This document shows positions 42,401 through 49,012 of a stretch of 64,000 nt of DNA, piece after piece. The DNA comes from Duganella sp. BJB476 (lineage in GTDB: Bacteria > Pseudomonadota > Gammaproteobacteria > Burkholderiales > Burkholderiaceae_D). The notes under the pieces are model-generated. The model ran no database searches. It was not told the DNA's origin and saw only the letters and a program-made list of their open reading frames with translations. Within the stretch, counting starts at the first letter, position 1; the number at the start of each line of letters is the position of its first letter. The stretch lies in assembly GCF_003416895.1 (NCBI RefSeq), contig NZ_QVIO01000004.1:124001-188000 (forward strand), read 5' to 3'. A program made the translations under genes and the position numbers.

Positions 42401-42500
42401 GGAGGCGGGCGAAGACGACCAGGATCCCGGCTACCAGCAGCTGCGCGCCATGCAGGCGCCGCTGAAGGTCATTATCGGCATCCCCGCCGGCCAGGATTGA
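39498..42500 (+). CDS. Tubulin/FtsZ-like GTPase (Tubulin_2-type), 1000 residues
   Basis: A large cytoplasmic protein. The N-terminal about 330 residues have the tubulin/FtsZ nucleotide fold: an opening strand and loop IIGLGGSGGK (9-16), an acidic YIDTSHDEL, and the signature GTP-binding loop LAGGTGSGSVVDAV with GGTGSGS at 160-166 (FtsZ GGGTGTG). Beyond it there is a long mainly helical region with coiled-coil character (about 530-660), and a C-terminal part with QIVIMKITSLMPARFVESL. There is no signal peptide or membrane helix. The closest described family I can name is Tubulin_2 (PF13809), of unknown function. Ribosome site and 12-nt spacing place it in the same operon as the caspase. Confidence 0.85.
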   Translation: MSNNHLIIGLGGSGGKIIRHIRKTIERNKDSQDHSAAHFGYLYIDTSHDELDKKEEWKVLGKEVDLNRSEYLINTASAVRPVLDDPDSFPGLKQWIEPRNIFDFVKASTAGAAQRRKLGRVVFAQNAPSFVKALEGRMRELEAGPGKMGAVIHVVCGLAGGTGSGSVVDAVAQIRHKYPDQDRYRILIYALLPEKNSKRVKDVAGFSNYYANGYAALSELNALAVGQYQPTNLLDGSRLEHDVYFNGCYLVDNVNENGIQFDIESEVPKIVAEFIYQKTLNKEWEGLGRAEKGENDIKNFESDDDIGKARAKLFMSFGIKRVVVPEQEIKEYLAYGFAEQAARQLMFNNFRQGEGYADEALEKDWGVEARKAENAQGLLLTDAHLMLETGILEDDAKNPAWKLVPEYWKQIVSRLVPEIKADAGIEQTTWIDTLNTKLSKVFDDTYRMLGGVRKFYEVKGNARVEMARHIGRQVEKEFFSRWKTGSASLLQLRQLTDALLALLDEHQSLYLDKIAKMPATLQDIQQRAKEQTDRFNDVGFFGKHLTDKRSALFSDIATLYQDLYIARTNLEGLKFASQLVPFVKEQLTAMRGRIDELHQNLAEATKRFGQERDARLGAHDAAYQKRVFDQDAIAAIMKAVVVDETSQRTRTQRVRQSIIELGGTDVDSFDQLLQSLSLGSIIGRLSQESAQIVELAHAEISANLQPVLHVNIVERLQKKYDANPNGLRAFVSELYDEAGSMLRFNKTEVDRTVANNLGGSQGTTQTVGVFVPECANQNEFRTGLARLFDDQKHPTSDTQVAAGSLPNQIVIMKITSLMPARFVESLAELKKHYDGLLKDHNESFLLHSEGDGRKLPALYAKSAADLALQGRRKPMLLVARLLGMVKERANKVSGLPEWVFVYLVDGMPTSKVMNGRNWEEVLGADHPAELQGAIEREVSKRIDADYQHIDKKNELLSAYRQLAMARYQEAGEDDQDPGYQQLRAMQAPLKVIIGIPAGQD

Positions 42501-42564
42501 TATGGACGCGCCGCCAGGGCGGCGCTGCCACCAGACAAAACACATCAAATAAAAAGGTTAAGCT

Positions 42565-43305
42565 ATGGCGAAGTATAAATGTCCTACTCTGGGCGATTGC
42601 GACAAGGCCAACTCGGGCGAAATTTTCGAGCGTTCCCCGGGCGAGGACCTGAAGTGCCCCAATTGCGCCACCCCAATGGAGCCACAGTCGACGGCGTCGA
42701 CGGGCGCTACCGGCGGCAAGAAAGGCCTGCCGATCATGATAGGCGCCGCCGCGCTGGTGCTGTTGGCGGGGGGCGGTTATTTCTATTCCGTGCGCGGCAA
42801 GGCCGTGACGGTAGCGGCCACGTCCCCGGCCGCGGCCGTCGCCGTCGCCCCGGCCGCGGCTCCCGCACCCGCGCCTGCGCCTGCGCAGCCTGCTGCGGGC
42901 ATCGCGCCATCCGATGCGGAAACCAAGGCGCTGCGCCAACAGGGCGAGGCCCAGCTGGCATCAGGTGATGCGGAACAGGCTGCGGCCGCCAGCAGCCGCG
43001 CGGCGGTCAATGAGTTGCTCAAGCTGGCGATCGCGAATATGGCGCAGGGCAAGTTCGATGAGGCCGGCAAGGTCCTGGCGCAGGCGCGCGAGCGTGGACC
43101 GAAAGAGCCGCTGGTCTACTACAACACGGCGATCCTGCGCCTCCGGCAAGGGCGCACCGACGATGCGCTCAAGGAATTCGAGGCAAGTTTCATGGCCGGA
43201 TTCAAGCACTTCGACATGCTGGAAAAGGATCGCGATCTTGACGAGCTGCGCAAAACCCCGCGCTTTGCCGCGCTGATCAAGCAGTACGACACGGCGCCCC
43301 GCTAA
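42565..43305 (+). CDS. Zinc-ribbon, single-TM, TPR-like protein
   Basis: A 246-residue protein. At the N-terminus four Cys (6, 12, 31, 34; last pair CPNC) form a probable zinc ribbon. One membrane helix follows at about residues 53-73 (GLPIMIGAAALVLLAGGGYFY), then an Ala/Pro linker of about 40 residues and a helical domain of TPR type (KLAIANMAQGKFDEAGKVLAQARERGP, YYNTAILRLRQGRTDDALKEFEASFMAGF) ending LRKTPRFAALIKQYD. The ribbon should be cytoplasmic and the TPR periplasmic, so the protein could link the cytoplasmic tubulin-like protein with the periplasmic caspase. That link is inferred. AAAAAGG precedes ATG 42565. Confidence 0.82.
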   Translation: MAKYKCPTLGDCDKANSGEIFERSPGEDLKCPNCATPMEPQSTASTGATGGKKGLPIMIGAAALVLLAGGGYFYSVRGKAVTVAATSPAAAVAVAPAAAPAPAPAPAQPAAGIAPSDAETKALRQQGEAQLASGDAEQAAAASSRAAVNELLKLAIANMAQGKFDEAGKVLAQARERGPKEPLVYYNTAILRLRQGRTDDALKEFEASFMAGFKHFDMLEKDRDLDELRKTPRFAALIKQYDTAPR

Positions 43306-43306
43306 C

Positions 43307-43987
43307 ATGACGTGCTTCCTCGTTGCGCGCAGGGCGCTGCTGATTGTGCTTGGCCTTGTGCTGGCAGGCTGCGCCAAGGAGGACGGCAGCGGCATTATCG
43401 GGAAATGGCGGGCTGAGCGGGTGGAGGTGATGAGTCTCAAATTGCCGCTGGGCCCGGAGTTTGAAATCACGCCGACCAAGGTGGCGGTGGGGGACGAATT
43501 CAGCATACCGATCGCCAGCATTACGCAACACGGCAACCAGGTGACCCTGGATACCGATTCCCTGATCGGGATGACGTTTTATTTCGTTGAACCCGACCGC
43601 ATGTATTTGGAACTGCCGATAATGGGGCGGATCTACTACCAGCGGGTGAAAGGACTGGCGATCGCCACGGCCACTTCCGCGCACGCCAAAGCGGCTCCTC
43701 CTGAAGCGACCCCAACTGTTATTTCGGCGCCGCCCGCGCTGCTCCGGCCGAGCGCAGTAGAACAACCGGCAGCGGCCGGGGCAAATGAGCCTGGATACTC
43801 CCAGGACTACGCTCAAGCGCGCAGCCTGGTGAAGCAGGGGGACCTCGACGGCGCAGTGCGTTCCCTGAACGACGCTTTCAAACACGGATTCCGCGATATT
43901 GCACAGCTTAATGACACGCGCGAATTCGACGTGCTGAAGTCGGATGTGCGTTACCAAGTCTTGATCGAGCGCTACGCCGGACAATAG
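43307..43987 (+). CDS. Lipoprotein with TPR-like C-terminus, last gene of the caspase/tubulin locus
   Basis: A 226-residue lipoprotein (lipobox VLAGC, Cys about 22). The middle (GIIGKWRAERVEVMSL, YFVEPDRMYLELPIMGRIYYQRV) looks like a small lipocalin-like or beta domain. The C-terminal about 55 residues (ARSLVKQGDLDGAVRSLNDAFKHGF... FDVLKSDVRYQVLIERYAG) are similar in layout to the end of the preceding protein, so the two share a TPR-type end module. It starts one base after the upstream stop. No named family recognised. Confidence 0.8.
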   Translation: MTCFLVARRALLIVLGLVLAGCAKEDGSGIIGKWRAERVEVMSLKLPLGPEFEITPTKVAVGDEFSIPIASITQHGNQVTLDTDSLIGMTFYFVEPDRMYLELPIMGRIYYQRVKGLAIATATSAHAKAAPPEATPTVISAPPALLRPSAVEQPAAAGANEPGYSQDYAQARSLVKQGDLDGAVRSLNDAFKHGFRDIAQLNDTREFDVLKSDVRYQVLIERYAGQ

Positions 43988-44072
43988 GCTGCGCTGGCGC
44001 CGTCACGGTTTTCTACGATCCCACCCGTCCCCTAGTCCACTCCATTGCCTTGCCATCGGTGGAATAGCCGTT

Positions 44073-44537
44073 TCAGGGACGCGCAGGCCGTCCGGCGCTC
44101 GCTTTGATCAGGCTGTCGCGCAGGGTGGCGACGGCTTGCTGCACCCTCGAGAATTCATCCGGCGCCAGGCCGCAGGCCTCCACCAGGTTCATCGCCAGTC
44201 CCCGTTGGCGCAGCGCGCGGCCGGCGTCGGTCAGGCTGACCAGCACCTGGCGTTCGTCGCCCGGATCGCGCGCGCGGCGCAGGTACCCCATCACTTCCAG
44301 CTTCTTCAGGATAGGCGTCAGCGTGTTCGATTCCAGGAACAGCTTCTCGCCCAGGCTGGTCACGGTCTGGCCATCCTGCTCCCACAGCGCGATGATCGCG
44401 ATGTACTGCGTATAGGTCAGGCCCAGCTCGTCCAGGATGGGGCGGTAGGCGCGGCCGAACGCCAGGTTGGCGGAGTAGATCGAAAAGCACAGGAAGTCGG
44501 CCAGCTTGCGGGCTTCGGTTGGGGCGGGGGCGGTCAT
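44073..44537 (-). CDS. ohrR: OhrR-type MarR-family organic-peroxide sensing repressor
   Basis: A 154-residue MarR repressor. The N-terminus (ARKLADFLCFSIYSANLAFGRAYRPIL) carries Cys17 at the position of the OhrR peroxide-sensing cysteine. The winged helix is normal (TVTSLGEKLFLESNTLTPILKKLEVMGYLRR, DERQVLVSLTDAG). AAGGAAA upstream supports ATG 44537. It is divergent from ohr, its usual target, across a gap with a repeated operator. Confidence 0.92.
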   Translation of the reverse strand: MTAPAPTEARKLADFLCFSIYSANLAFGRAYRPILDELGLTYTQYIAIIALWEQDGQTVTSLGEKLFLESNTLTPILKKLEVMGYLRRARDPGDERQVLVSLTDAGRALRQRGLAMNLVEACGLAPDEFSRVQQAVATLRDSLIKASAGRPARP

Positions 44538-44571
44538 GGCGTTTCCTTCTTGGTCTGGATGCAGCAAATTA

Positions 44572-44657
44572 TACATCGGATGCGATTTGATCGGAACTGC
44601 TTGACTTTGATTTTGGTTGCGATATTATTCGTCTTATCCGATTACATCGGATGCGAT
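44572..44657. promoter_or_regulatory. OhrR operators
   Basis: The 15-bp sequence TACATCGGATGCGAT occurs twice in this gap, at 44572-44586 and 44643-44657. Each contains the dyad ATCG-N4-CGAT. A further ATCCGAT/ATCGGAT dyad overlaps the second copy. One copy lies by each divergent gene, consistent with joint repression of ohrR and ohr. Confidence 0.7.
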
Positions 44658-44694
44658 ACAAATAAGCCAGCCACCAACTTTAAGGAAATCCGCC

Positions 44695-45114
44695 ATGACC
44701 AAGATCGAACAAGTGCTGTACACCGGCAAGACCCACACCACCGGCGGCCGCGACGGCAGCACCCGCAGCAGCGATGGCCGCCTCGACCTCAAGCTGTCGC
44801 CGCCCGGCGGCAGCGGCCAGGGCACCAATCCGGAACAGCTGTTCGCGGCCGGCTGGTCGGCCTGCTTCATCGGCGCCATGGGGCATGCGGCGCGGGCGAT
44901 GAAAGTGCAGCTGCCGCCGGACCTGGCGGTGGATGCCGAGGTCGACCTGGGCACGGCCGGCGGCGCCTACCTGTTGCAAGCGCGCCTGACTATCAGCCTG
45001 CCTGGCCTGGACCGTGAAGTGGCCCAGGCGCTGGTCGACGCGGCGCACCAGACCTGCCCGTACTCCAAGCTCACGCGCGGCAATATCAACGTCGAACTGG
45101 CGCTGGCAGCATGA
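44695..45114 (+). CDS. ohr: Organic hydroperoxide resistance protein Ohr
   Basis: A 139-residue Ohr/OsmC peroxidase that reduces organic hydroperoxides. The two catalytic cysteines are present: Cys57 in AAGWSACFIGAM and Cys121 in HQTCPYSKL, with the Ohr-specific N-terminus VLYTGKTHTTGGRDG. TAAGGA precedes ATG 44695. Its TGA overlaps the ATG of the hydrolase gene (ATGA), so both are induced together. Confidence 0.96.
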   Translation: MTKIEQVLYTGKTHTTGGRDGSTRSSDGRLDLKLSPPGGSGQGTNPEQLFAAGWSACFIGAMGHAARAMKVQLPPDLAVDAEVDLGTAGGAYLLQARLTISLPGLDREVAQALVDAAHQTCPYSKLTRGNINVELALAA

Positions 45115-46115
45115 ATACCCAGCGCCGCAACCTGTTGACCGGCGCGCTGGCCGCGGTCGGCCTGGCCGCCGTCGAGCTGCCGTTCGCCGCGATCGCACAC
45201 GCCGCCGAGGGACCGCAGCCGCTGGCGCCGATCAGGCAAATCCGCGCCGGCGAGCTCGACGTGGGCTACTACGAAGCCGGTCCGGCCGACGGCAAGCCGG
45301 TGCTGCTGCTGCACGGCTGGCCATACGATATACACAGTTTCGCCGAGGTGGCGCCGCTGCTGGCGGCGCAGGGCTACCGCGTGATCGTGCCGCATCTGCG
45401 CGGCCACGGCAGCACGCGCTTCCTGTCGGACGCCACGTTCCGCAACGGCCAGCAGGCGGCGGTGGCGCTGGACATCATCGCGCTGATGGATGCGCTGAAG
45501 ATCGACCAGGCGATCCTGGCTGGCTACGACTGGGGCGCGCGCACGGCCAACATCATCGCGGCCTTGTGGCCGCAGCGCTGCAAGGCGATGGTGTCGGTGA
45601 ACGGCTACCTGATCAACAACCGCGAGCGCAACAAGCTGCCCTTGTCGCCGCAGGTGGAACACGGCTGGTGGTATCAGTTCTACTTCGCCACCGAGCGTGG
45701 CAAGGCGGGCTACCAGGCCAACCGCCGCGAGTTCGCCAGGCTGATATGGCAGGCCAACTCGCCGCAGTGGCGCTTCGACCAGGCCACCTTTGAGCGCAGC
45801 GCGGCGTCGTTCGACAACCCGGACTACATCGCCATCGTGATCCACAACTACCGCTGGCGCCTGAGCGTGGAGCAGGGCGATCCGAAGTACGACGCGCTGG
45901 AACGGCAGCTGGCCGCCGCTCCGGTGATCGCCGTGCCGACCATCACGCTCGACGGCGACAGCGACGGCGTGGCGCCGGCCACCGACGGCCAGGGTTATGC
46001 CGCCCGCTTCTCCGGCAAGCGCACGCACCGCGTCATCAAGGGCGTGGGCCACAACCTGCCGCAGGAAGCGCCGCAAGCCTTCGCCCAGGCCGTGATCGAC
46101 GTCGACGGGTATTAA
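45111..46115 (+). CDS. Tat-exported alpha/beta hydrolase (epoxide-hydrolase-like)
   Basis: A 334-residue hydrolase with a Tat-type start (TQRRNLLTGALAAVGLAA). The core has LLLHGWPYD (oxyanion HGWP), HLRGHGSTR, the nucleophile elbow AGYDWGA with Asp140 and a C-terminal GVGHNLPQEAP with the catalytic His. Asp as nucleophile points to epoxide hydrolase or dehalogenase rather than esterase. Translational coupling to ohr suggests it deals with products of lipid peroxide damage in the periplasm. Confidence 0.88.
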   Translation: MNTQRRNLLTGALAAVGLAAVELPFAAIAHAAEGPQPLAPIRQIRAGELDVGYYEAGPADGKPVLLLHGWPYDIHSFAEVAPLLAAQGYRVIVPHLRGHGSTRFLSDATFRNGQQAAVALDIIALMDALKIDQAILAGYDWGARTANIIAALWPQRCKAMVSVNGYLINNRERNKLPLSPQVEHGWWYQFYFATERGKAGYQANRREFARLIWQANSPQWRFDQATFERSAASFDNPDYIAIVIHNYRWRLSVEQGDPKYDALERQLAAAPVIAVPTITLDGDSDGVAPATDGQGYAARFSGKRTHRVIKGVGHNLPQEAPQAFAQAVIDVDGY

Positions 46116-46189
46116 CGAACGAACAGCGCGATCAGGATGACGATGGGAAGGGGAATGCCGAGTAACAGCAGTAGTATCGAGCGCATCAT
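46112..46189 (-). CDS. 25-residue hydrophobic membrane microprotein
   Basis: ATG 46189 opens MMRSILLLLLGIPLPIVILIALFVR, one membrane helix with a basic end. CCGGAGA lies just upstream. It begins 10 bp after the stop of the membrane protein on the same strand, so the two are probably one transcript. Similar tiny proteins recur downstream of membrane genes in Oxalobacteraceae, in my recollection. It overlaps the convergent hydrolase stop by 4 bp. Too short for usual gene callers. Confidence 0.6.
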   Translation of the reverse strand: MMRSILLLLLGIPLPIVILIALFVR

Positions 46190-46198
46190 ATTCTCCGG

Positions 46199-47080
46199 TT
46201 AGATGGGGGCGTGCACGATGACGCGGGCGTGATCGCGGTTGCGGCCGCCCAGCGTGGCAAACAGGCTGGCGACGAAGGCGCCCAGCAGCAGGGCAACGAA
46301 CATCCACAAGGCGGAATGGGCGGCGCTCTTGCGCGCCTCCTCGGCGGCGGCCATCGTTTTGGCCTTGGCGTCGTTGGCGGCCTGCGTCGCCTGCGCGTAG
46401 ACCAGGTCCACGCGCTGTTCGGCATCGGCCGGCGCCAGGCCGGCGCGCTTGGCGATCAGCTGTGCGAGATAACTGCGGTCGTCGGCGTTGATTTTGCCGG
46501 CCGCGAGATCGGTGATCAGGATGCGGTTGATCTCGTTGCGCTGGGCATCGGTCGCGGCGTCGCCGTTGGGTGAGCGCAGCAGCATGTCGGCGAAGTAGGT
46601 GTTGCCGCTGCCGCTGCCGCGCGCCAGGGCTGGCGCGGCGGCGTTGGCGACGGCGGCGCCCGAGTCGATGGCGCCGCTGAGCACCGCGCGCACGCCGCCG
46701 CCCAGCACCGCCACGGTGATCAGCGTCGCCACCGCCCATGCCAGCAGGCCGTGCGCGGTGTCGCGAAAGTGCACTTCATCGCCGTGGACGCTGGCCCATT
46801 TGACGCGCAGCCGTCCCGCCATGTAGCCGCCGATGCCGGCCGCCGCCAGCTGCACGAAGGCGATCCATGCGATGGCGGCTCCGCCCAGCGGCGTGGCGTT
46901 GTACTGGTAGGGCGATACCGACGACAGGCCGAGGCCCATGCCGAGTATCAGCAGGATGAAGGACAGCGCGGCCGCCGCGGCCGCGCCGGCGAATACGGCG
47001 CCCCACGAAACCCCGGAGGCGTAGCCGTCTCCGAGTTCGTGGCTGGCCATTGCGCCGGCATGTAATGGTTGGGTATGCAT
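46199..47080 (-). CDS. Membrane protein of unknown function
   Basis: A 293-residue protein with four predicted membrane segments (GAVFAGAAAAAALSFILLILGMGLGL, AIAWIAFVQLAAAGIGGYMAG, LLAWAVATLITVAVLGGGV and FVALLLGAFVASLFATL). A soluble Ala-rich helical loop of about 110 residues (NEINRILITDLAAGKINADDRSYLAQLI) lies before the last helix. AGGAGAG upstream supports ATG 47080. Proteins of this layout are common in Burkholderiales and unnamed. Confidence 0.8.
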   Translation of the reverse strand: MHTQPLHAGAMASHELGDGYASGVSWGAVFAGAAAAAALSFILLILGMGLGLSSVSPYQYNATPLGGAAIAWIAFVQLAAAGIGGYMAGRLRVKWASVHGDEVHFRDTAHGLLAWAVATLITVAVLGGGVRAVLSGAIDSGAAVANAAAPALARGSGSGNTYFADMLLRSPNGDAATDAQRNEINRILITDLAAGKINADDRSYLAQLIAKRAGLAPADAEQRVDLVYAQATQAANDAKAKTMAAAEEARKSAAHSALWMFVALLLGAFVASLFATLGGRNRDHARVIVHAPI

Positions 47081-47189
47081 GGTCTCTCCTGTGGTGTTGA
47101 GTGATGTGGCGGAGACCATCATGCGGTGCGGACCGGCGCGCGTATGTTAGCGCCCGTACGCTCGGCGCGTTTTGACTACAAAATACCGG

Positions 47190-48761
47190 TCAGGCGATCT
47201 TGCGCTCGCCACGCTGGAGGAAGTGATCGATCAGCGCGCGGTGCGTGGGCAGGTCGGCCAGCGCGCGGTGCGACATCTGCTCGATCATCTGGAACTCCTT
47301 GCGTGCCTCGTCGAAGCGCGGCAGCGTTCTGGCGTTGGCGTATTGCGCGGTCGGATACTCCATCCCGTACAGCACATACTGCCAGCTGGACGGCGGATAC
47401 ATCTCCAGGTCCACCACGAAGTCCATGCGGTGCGGCGCGCGGCGGCTCCACATGGACAGCTTGTCGCGCAGCGATTCCGGAATGCTGGCCGGGTCGGTGT
47501 TGTCGGTCCAGAAGGCGTTGTCCCTGCGCTGCGTGAGGCAGTAGTGCAGCTTGACGAAATCGACGATGCGCTCGTAGCGCGCCTTCATCATCTCGTTGTA
47601 CACCTTGGCCACCGGCGCCAGGTCGCCGTTGTGCGGGAACAGGTAGCTGACCAGGTAGGCCGCCGTTTCGATCAGGCCGATGCCGGACGATTCCAGCGGC
47701 TCCAGGAAGCCGCCCGACAAGCCGACCGCCACGCAGTTCTTCACCCAGTGCTGCTCGCGGTAGCCCACATTGAGCTTGAGCTGGCGCGGATTGAGGCCGT
47801 CGCTGGCCGGGCCGATGTACTGGCGCAGCACTTCCTCCGCGCGCGTGTCTTCGGTGTGGCGGCTGGAGTAGACGTAGCCGATGCCGCGCCGCTGGTGCAG
47901 GCCGATGTCCCAGGTCCATCCCGCCTCGTGCGCGGTGGCGATGGTGTATGAAGGGATGGGCGTGTCCGCCGTCTCGTAGGGCACCTGCATCGCCAGTGCG
48001 CGGTCGACGAACAGCGTGTCGTTGATGTTGCGGAAGGGCGTGCCCAGCGCGTCGCCGATCAACGCCGCGCGGAAGCCGGTGCAGTCGATGTACAGGTCGG
48101 CCGTCAGCACGCCGGCCTCCCTGGTGTGCACCGCGCCGATCGCACCGTGTTCGTCCAGTTCCACCCGGTCCACCGTCGCCTGCACGTGGTGCACGCCCAG
48201 CGATTGCGCGTGGGTGCTGAGCAGAGTGGCGAATTTGCCGGCGTCGAAATGGTAGGCGTAGTTCAACGGTCCCATGAAGTCGGCGTCGTTAAAGCGCTTG
48301 GGGCCGTGCGCTGCGTCGGCCACCCGCTTCTGCATGGTGGCGGCGGCGGCGAAGCCCGTGCCCGGCGCGGCCGCGCCTTGCAGCCAGTAGGGCAGCAGTT
48401 CCGGGCCGCCGGGCCGCTGGCTGGGCAGGCTGAAAGGATGGAAGTAGTGGTCGTTGCCCGGCGCGCCGGGCGGGCGCACCCAGTCGGTGAACTTGATGCC
48501 CTGCTTGAAAGTGGCGTGGCACTCGCGGATGAAGCGCGCTTCGTCGATGCCGATGGCGGCCAGCGTGCCGCGGATCGACGGGAAGGTGCCTTCGCCGACG
48601 CCGATGATGCCGATCTCCTTCGATTCCACCAGCGTGATGCGCACGCTGTCTTCGTCTGCACCGGCGCCCAAAGTGCGGGCCAGGAAGGCTGCCGTCAGCC
48701 AGCCGGCGGTGCCGCCGCCGACGATCAGGACGTTTTTGACTGGTGCTGGCATCGTTTTCAT
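47190..48761 (-). CDS. Flavin-dependent (tryptophan) halogenase-family protein
   Basis: A 523-residue FAD-binding protein. It has VGGGTAGW (15-21) at the N-terminus, GVGEGTFPSI (about 54-63) and the conserved lysine Lys86 in ATFKQGIKF, matching the catalytic lysine of PrnA-type halogenases. The halogenase WxWxIP motif is altered to GWTWDIGL, so the enzyme may not halogenate tryptophan. Many such genes sit beside TonB receptors, as here, where they are thought to act on sugars or aromatic ligands. Divergent from the receptor gene across the operator array. Confidence 0.88.
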   Translation of the reverse strand: MKTMPAPVKNVLIVGGGTAGWLTAAFLARTLGAGADEDSVRITLVESKEIGIIGVGEGTFPSIRGTLAAIGIDEARFIRECHATFKQGIKFTDWVRPPGAPGNDHYFHPFSLPSQRPGGPELLPYWLQGAAAPGTGFAAAATMQKRVADAAHGPKRFNDADFMGPLNYAYHFDAGKFATLLSTHAQSLGVHHVQATVDRVELDEHGAIGAVHTREAGVLTADLYIDCTGFRAALIGDALGTPFRNINDTLFVDRALAMQVPYETADTPIPSYTIATAHEAGWTWDIGLHQRRGIGYVYSSRHTEDTRAEEVLRQYIGPASDGLNPRQLKLNVGYREQHWVKNCVAVGLSGGFLEPLESSGIGLIETAAYLVSYLFPHNGDLAPVAKVYNEMMKARYERIVDFVKLHYCLTQRRDNAFWTDNTDPASIPESLRDKLSMWSRRAPHRMDFVVDLEMYPPSSWQYVLYGMEYPTAQYANARTLPRFDEARKEFQMIEQMSHRALADLPTHRALIDHFLQRGERKIA

Positions 48762-48847
48762 ATTTTTTTGTCTCCGTCCGTAGAGTGTGCCGCCCCGTGA
48801 AACGCCGTCTGGCATGTCAGGGAAACAACGCCGCTACAATTTTTAAA

Positions 48848-48877
48848 TTGACATCCGTGATTTGAATTATGTACCAT
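48848..48877 (+). promoter_or_regulatory. Candidate promoter of the TonB receptor gene
   Basis: TTGACA (48848-48853), 18 bp, then TACCAT (48872-48877). The first operator begins at the last base of this -10, so a bound repressor would block it. Confidence 0.45.
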
Positions 48878-48952
48878 GAAATCGATTTCACAAATAACGA
48901 AATCGTTTTCAGTTAATTTGAAAACGTTTTCAAACAACATGAAATCGATTTC
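48877..48952. promoter_or_regulatory. Array of four LacI-type operators at exact 21-bp spacing
   Basis: Four palindromes: TGAAATCGATTTCA (48877-48890), GAAATCGTTTTC (48899-48910), TTTGAAAACGTTTTCAAA (48917-48934) and GAAATCGATTTC (48941-48952). Centres are 48883.5, 48904.5, 48925.5 and 48946.5, i.e. exactly 21 bp apart. The pattern GAAANCGNTTTC is the usual operator type of LacI-family sugar repressors. They sit between two divergent genes, the halogenase and the TonB receptor. Confidence 0.85.
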
Positions 48953-49012
48953 TACGATGATAAATGTGGCACCGCCCAACCCCCTCGGCGATCGCTACGC
49001 AAAAGGAGACTT

